Of a DNA stretch of 64,000 nt, positions 59,873 through 64,000 are shown piece by piece. The translations under genes were made by a program, and so were the position numbers. The notes under the pieces were generated by a model that was not told the origin of the DNA, did not search any database, and was given only the letters and a program-made list of their open reading frames with translations. Within the stretch, counting starts at the first letter, position 1. Every line of letters begins with the position of its first letter. Source of the DNA: Linnemannia schmuckeri (lineage: Eukaryota; Mortierellomycota; Mortierellomycetes; Mortierellales; Mortierellaceae); contig JANATG010000001.1 in assembly GCA_029449235.1 (NCBI GenBank), positions 992,001-1,056,000 on the forward strand. The letters are read 5' to 3'.

Positions 59873-61318
59873 CTACTGCAAGTTGGAAGGAGGATAGCAG
59901 ACAACGGTAGTGATATCATAAAAGTCCTCCTCGACATCACCAGCAAGCTCAATAAAAGCCAGCATTTGATCGTGGAAGTATTGAACAGCGTTGGCGGGCA
60001 TACCGGGGTAGCTACACAGGATACCAAACATCCAAAGCCACTTCTCGATACCTCCACGTAAGAATGACTTCCAGCAGGTCTCGAAGGGGTAAGTCTCGGG
60101 CTTGAATGCTCCCAGGTCGATCAACCGATCCCAGTACTTCTTCAACGCAGTCCGAGCGTGAGTCTTGAAGACTGCAACAGGTACATCGGAGATGATGGTC
60201 TGACCCAGATCCGTGGTGGGCTCCCAGATGCAGACCTCGGACCAGTCGTACATGCAGATAGATGGTGCTTCTGTGGCAGATGAACAGTCCAGGATCATGT
60301 TGGCGGCGTGAAAGTCTCCATGGGTCAGCGTGAAGGGGATGGTCTTGTCCTGTAACCGGGTCTGAAGACGCTCCCACGAGGCCCGCTTGAACGCACTGTC
60401 CATGATCTTGACAAACTTGTCAGAGTACTTGACATCGAATCCGCCGCTCGCAGACATTGCCTTGCCTTTCTCCCATCTGACGGCTCCGGCCTGGAGAGAC
60501 CACTCCCATACAACACGGTTCGAACCCTTGTACCATCCTGTCGACTTGAGCCAATCCAATTTGAGCAGACTCTGATCGTTCCAGTGCTGGGCATGCATCT
60601 CTGCGGCAGTCAAGAACATCTGGTCGAGCATGTCGGCGGATGGAGGGAGACTGGCACGATCGATCGAATCGGGCACGCCCCAGATCTGGTTTCCAAAGAC
60701 AAAGTTGACATCGACGGGGGGCTTCCCGGATGTATTGTTGTTGGCATCCTGAGCGAGCTCCTCTGCCCGACGCTTCTTGATATCCTCCATCACGACTACA
60801 TATTCGCCGAGCCAGATGGATCCATGTGTGTAGTAAATCTTAGGCAAGATTGTCGACGGCAGCAAATCCTTTGCGATATCAGATCCGTAAAAGATGACTT
60901 CCCGAGAACTTCCTGAGATGATGTTGCCCAGACGACTTGACCGCTTATCGGCACTCCGCTTCATGATCAGGTGTATTTGGTGGGTGTCGTCCTTACTGTT
61001 GGGTAGGGTATAGGTGACCAGGATCTTGGTCATGACGCCAGCAAGTCCACGGTTGCCGTCGAGACCGAGGAAGTCTGCGCTTGTGATGGTGGCGCCGTGA
61101 GGAATGCCTCCTTTAGCCTGGAGGGTGGCTGTCAACCAGGGGATGGACATCTCGGTGTCACCTGGGTAAGGGGCGTGTCCTGAACCTGTGGTGCTTGAGT
61201 AGAAGGTTGCGAGGAGGAGACGACGGGCGTTCGCATAGGCCTGGGCTACAGCGGATTGCAGCGAGAGCAGGCGGAATGTAAGGGGAGAGTATAGGGTTGT
61301 TGCTGTTGTTGATGCCAT
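59873..61318 (-). CDS. aminoglycoside-phosphotransferase-fold kinase-like protein
   Basis: Single exon, 481 residues. The C-terminal half has the protein-kinase-like fold of the APH/ecdysteroid-kinase-like superfamily: Brenner loop LTHGDFHAANMIL (catalytic Asp and metal-binding Asn) and metal Asp in MYDWSEVCIWEP. An N-lobe is seen with HLIMKRS (probable ATP Lys) and EVIFYGSDIA, where Glu would pair with it. Substrates in this superfamily are small molecules (choline, ecdysteroids, antibiotics); the substrate here cannot be read. An N-terminal stretch of about 50 residues rich in Ala and Leu could be a membrane-associating or targeting helix. It is unlikely to be a true antibiotic-resistance enzyme. 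Confidence 0.85.
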   Translation of the reverse strand: MASTTATTLYSPLTFRLLSLQSAVAQAYANARRLLLATFYSSTTGSGHAPYPGDTEMSIPWLTATLQAKGGIPHGATITSADFLGLDGNRGLAGVMTKILVTYTLPNSKDDTHQIHLIMKRSADKRSSRLGNIISGSSREVIFYGSDIAKDLLPSTILPKIYYTHGSIWLGEYVVVMEDIKKRRAEELAQDANNNTSGKPPVDVNFVFGNQIWGVPDSIDRASLPPSADMLDQMFLTAAEMHAQHWNDQSLLKLDWLKSTGWYKGSNRVVWEWSLQAGAVRWEKGKAMSASGGFDVKYSDKFVKIMDSAFKRASWERLQTRLQDKTIPFTLTHGDFHAANMILDCSSATEAPSICMYDWSEVCIWEPTTDLGQTIISDVPVAVFKTHARTALKKYWDRLIDLGAFKPETYPFETCWKSFLRGGIEKWLWMFGILCSYPGMPANAVQYFHDQMLAFIELAGDVEEDFYDITTVVCYPPSNLQ

Positions 61319-62706
61319 GTCTGAGTATTAGTTGTGTTGGCTTGAAATTGTTGTTTGCTGGTTTTTTTTTGATTTTTTTTCCCAAGGGTATTTATTTGAA
61401 AGGAATCCGCAGTTGGGAAAAATCAGCAATAGGGGTAAGTTGCAGTCACAGCCTCTTGGTCATTGTCGATCGCAGAAAAAAAAACAAGAGCAATTGTTCA
61501 CTTCTCCAATGCGTCCATTACCCGCAGCTGGTGGGCGGCGTCAACTGCAAACGTATCCGTCCACTTCAACAACTATCTCGGCTTCAGTGCATCCAGACTA
61601 TATATGGATATGACCTATGCCCTATGCTCACCCTTTTTAATAAGCGTTAGAAAACAAGCCTGCAGGTGATATCATGGGAATGTGTCGATGATCGCGAAGA
61701 GCCTTCTTATGCTGGTAGTACTGTACGATAATGTGGATGTGCGAGGAAAAGGCTCGGTTAAAAAGTGATATAGTACGAAACAGGTTAAGAGGGTAGTGGT
61801 GAATGCACGGCCGTCCGAGCATAGTGAAATGAACGTTCCTTTCAAATTGGACTTCCAGATGCGTAATACATCCTGTTGTAACCATCTTGTTGTCTAGCTA
61901 CATATCGAATGGTAATGCCCACCTAGCAGCAAGTCTTCTCATGCCGCGTGCTCTTCTTTGATACTATCGCGCTTACAAGCAATATATGACATTATCCCCT
62001 CACTAATGTCCGCTCGGCCGTTCGTTCGTTGTCAATCCAGAGACTACTCCAAATGTCTTATCTGCTCGACCTTTTCTCAGGAACCAACTCGTTTATCGTC
62101 TTTTCTTCTTGGTCGAGGACGATCTTTCCTTCTTTTTCGTACTCTCTTTGCCCCGCACATTCCAGGAACCAAACACCAAGTTTGTACTGCTCTGGAGCTC
62201 CCCAATACTTCCGTTACCTTTAGCCCCAGGAAGAGGGACAGCGAAAAGAAGGCTTCGGGGGGTTTTTTTCTCTTTTCCGATTCTTTCCTAAGGCGTTTGA
62301 GCAGCCATTGGTTGCGGTGAATGAACAATCCGGAATGAAAAGTGAGAACTCGAGCAAATCACGCCACAGCGGGGTTCTCAACTTTCCAGCAATTTCTTCT
62401 GCCACGCCCCCCAGATACCGGTTCATTGTCTTTCCCTGGACTTAGCCCGTCAGAGATAGCAAGCCAGTCAGTCGTTCCTTATCTGAGGCCTTTTTTGGTT
62501 CCATTTCACTCTCTGTATGATGACAAAAAAGCTTATTAACACCTCATTGCTGAAGACAGCGTTGTTGTCATTTTTAGTTATTTTGATATCCCGCACGAAC
62601 CACAAAATGTCCGACGATAGGGTTTTCGTCGTTGTTTTATTGGCACTGGCCACCTTATCAACAACGACCCCTTTGGATAAGGATAAAGACCAGTTCGGTA
62701 CATTAG
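61319..62706. other. intergenic region upstream of small-family member E
   Basis: No gene seen on either strand; short open frames lack domain features. The last 150 bp lead into the TATA-like box of member E. Confidence 0.5.
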
Positions 62707-62714
62707 CATAAATA
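62707..62714 (+). promoter_or_regulatory. CATAAATA (TATA-like) box of small-family member E
   Basis: One mismatch to the TATAAATA found before the other four members; 163 bp before the ATG. Confidence 0.45.
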
Positions 62715-62869
62715 GTCAGCCTTCCCCTTCAACCTTTTTCTTTTTTTCTTCTTTTACTTTCTCATCTCATCCACCAAATCTCAAGACCACCCACTCTTCA
62801 AGAGCCAACTCAACCAACCAAGCACACAGTCCCCTACCACTCCACCACTACCACAACACAACAATAACT

Positions 62870-63085
62870 ATGTCGTCCATCAAGATCACCTCCAAGACCG
62901 CCACCGCCACCTCCAGCGTCTCCAACACCCCCTCAAGCTCCCGTCGCAACTCCCTTACCTTTGGTTCTCGCCCCACCTTCGTCTCTGGCGCCCACAAGAC
63001 ACTCCAAGAAATCCGCGACGAGATGATGACCATTATGATGTCCAAGGGCATGTTCACCTCTCCCTCCCAGCCCTTCACCTTGTAA
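62870..63085 (+). CDS. small Ser/Thr-rich protein, divergent family member E (71 aa)
   Basis: Intronless, 71 residues: MSSIKITSKTATATSSV, then SNTPSSSRRNSLTF; ends MSKGMFTSPSQPFTL. The TA-S-TP linker and R-x-S-hydrophobic site (RRNSL) match the other members, as do the position of the helix (LQEIRDEMMTIMM) and the CA-rich leader, but the N-terminal FFK and the QTPR motif are lost. It lies 12 kb from the main cluster, with three unrelated genes between. Membership is probable, not certain. Confidence 0.78.
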   Translation: MSSIKITSKTATATSSVSNTPSSSRRNSLTFGSRPTFVSGAHKTLQEIRDEMMTIMMSKGMFTSPSQPFTL

Positions 63086-63957
63086 GCGCTAGGCCCCCCT
63101 TGCGCATACATACTCTTTGCCTGATTACTCTATTGGAGCATATAGCAAGACACTGCATCGCCATTTTTTTCCTTCTTGAAAGAAAATCGATTCGTCCCGA
63201 GCAGAACTAGGGAAACTGCAAGCAACGACAACACACCACTCCCCTACCTCCGTCCTAGCATTCCTCTCACCCCTCACTTTCTCTCCAAAGATGAACTGAG
63301 GTAGCAACAAGGTCAACCCGCTTTCCTTTCCTTCATTCTCCCACCACCCCTTTTTTTATTAGAAAGGATGTTCAGTCGGTCTGACTGCCTAACAATGGCC
63401 CAAGTTCTTTCCAGACTGCGCTTTTTGTCGAGATGCAGCCATCTCTCACTCCTCTTCACTCCCCTTCTTTTTTGGAAGCGCGCAAGAGACATCCTCTCCT
63501 CCACCTCCTTTCGTCTCTTTTCGCTTTCATATGAACGACTAGAATAAAATACTATCACCACCACTACCCCTGTTACTCCACGCATTATCGATAATTATCC
63601 TCTTTCTCTCTCTTCATTCAACTGCAAGAACAAAATAATGCAAAACCTTCAAATAAAAAATTCAATATGAAAAAAACCAACTTTACTTCGTGTGTTGTAT
63701 ATATGATGACTAGTTCCGGACTGTTGGACTAATGGGTATGGATAGCATGGGTGTTATGTACAAGGATTATATGAATATTTACAAGGGGTGTAGTGTCATA
63801 CTTTTGACGATTGAACAAAAAAAGCGTAAGAAAAAAACAATAGCAAAATAAAAGCAAAAGTATGGGAAATACAAAAGCAAAAAGATAGACTAGAAAACCT
63901 GAAAGATGCAAAACAAAAAAAAAAAAAAAACTCACATAGCAATGTAGCAAAGAAAAT
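63086..63957. other. intergenic region at the right end
   Basis: No gene seen. AAATAAAA near 63653 could serve small member E. The A/T-rich part near 63910-63957 is the 3' region of the truncated minus-strand gene. Confidence 0.5.
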
Positions 63958-64000
63958 TTAGTGGGCGATCAAGGGCTGGAACTCGTATTGAGACTTGGGC
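63958..64000 (-). CDS. C-terminal end of a truncated gene
   Basis: Minus-strand reading ends PKSQYEFQPLIAH followed by TAA at 63960-63958. Codons are balanced and C-ending (CCC AAG, GAG TTC CAG CCC), unlike the A/T-rich flank, which favours coding. Too short to name. Confidence 0.5.
   Translation of the reverse strand, partial: PKSQYEFQPLIAH

Noticed and set aside
60500..60530. GGTTCGAACCC resembling a tRNA T-arm
   Set aside because: It is within the coding sequence of the APH-like gene and no acceptor stem can be formed.

Overview
The window looks like nuclear DNA of a filamentous fungus, most likely an early-diverging lineage of the Mucoromycota/Mortierellomycota type. That placement is inference. 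Its grounds are about 40 spliceosomal introns, long Gln/Ser/Thr-rich regulators, a dysbindin (BLOC-1) homologue that yeasts lack in recognisable form, a RegA-like receiver-phosphodiesterase, and a NACHT-pentapeptide-WD40 (NLR-like) relic. No rRNA, tRNA, CRISPR array or intact transposon was seen. Exon boundaries below were set by hand from splice consensus, reading phase and family similarity. For every complete spliced gene model (all those not marked partial) the summed exon lengths are divisible by three.

Layout. 0-1.2 kb: left-truncated gene with helix-hairpin-helix-like motifs (-). 1.2-5.9 kb: repeat-rich upstream region. 5.95-11.8 kb: cyclic-nucleotide phosphodiesterase with a split receiver domain (+). 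12.3-16.3 kb: poly-Q bHLH transcription factor (-), tail to tail with the phosphodiesterase. 19.6-21.0 kb: mitochondrial ribosomal protein L2 (-), divergent from isobutyryl-CoA dehydrogenase (21.3-23.4 kb, +). 25.1-28.4 kb: AGC kinase of the NRC-2/Fpk1 type (+). 28.7-31.6 kb: dysbindin homologue (-). 31.9-35.1 kb: PacC/Rim101 pH-response factor (-). 38.2-38.7 kb: exons of a possible small membrane protein (+). 38.9-42.95 kb: NLR-like pseudogene with seven in-frame stops and no frameshift (-). 43.9-50.8 kb: four tiny intronless paralogues, two on - then two on +. 53.3-56.9 kb: 1193-residue low-complexity protein (+). 57.0-58.8 kb: peroxisomal SCP2-type thiolase (-). 59.9-61.3 kb: APH-fold kinase-like protein (-). 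62.9 kb: a fifth, divergent member of the small family (+). The right edge cuts another - strand gene.

The best candidate for something undescribed is the small-protein family at 43.9-50.8 kb and 62.9 kb. These 64-73 residue proteins have an N-terminal aromatic/Lys start, a Thr-Ala-Ser/Thr-Pro linker ending in an R-x-S-hydrophobic site, and a short helix-like C-terminus. Each has a TATAAATA-type box 110-210 bp upstream and a CA-rich leader. Their function is unknown. Several neighbours handle signalling (phosphodiesterase, AGC kinase, PacC, bHLH) or organelle metabolism (L2, ACAD8, thiolase), but nothing in the sequence ties them into one pathway.
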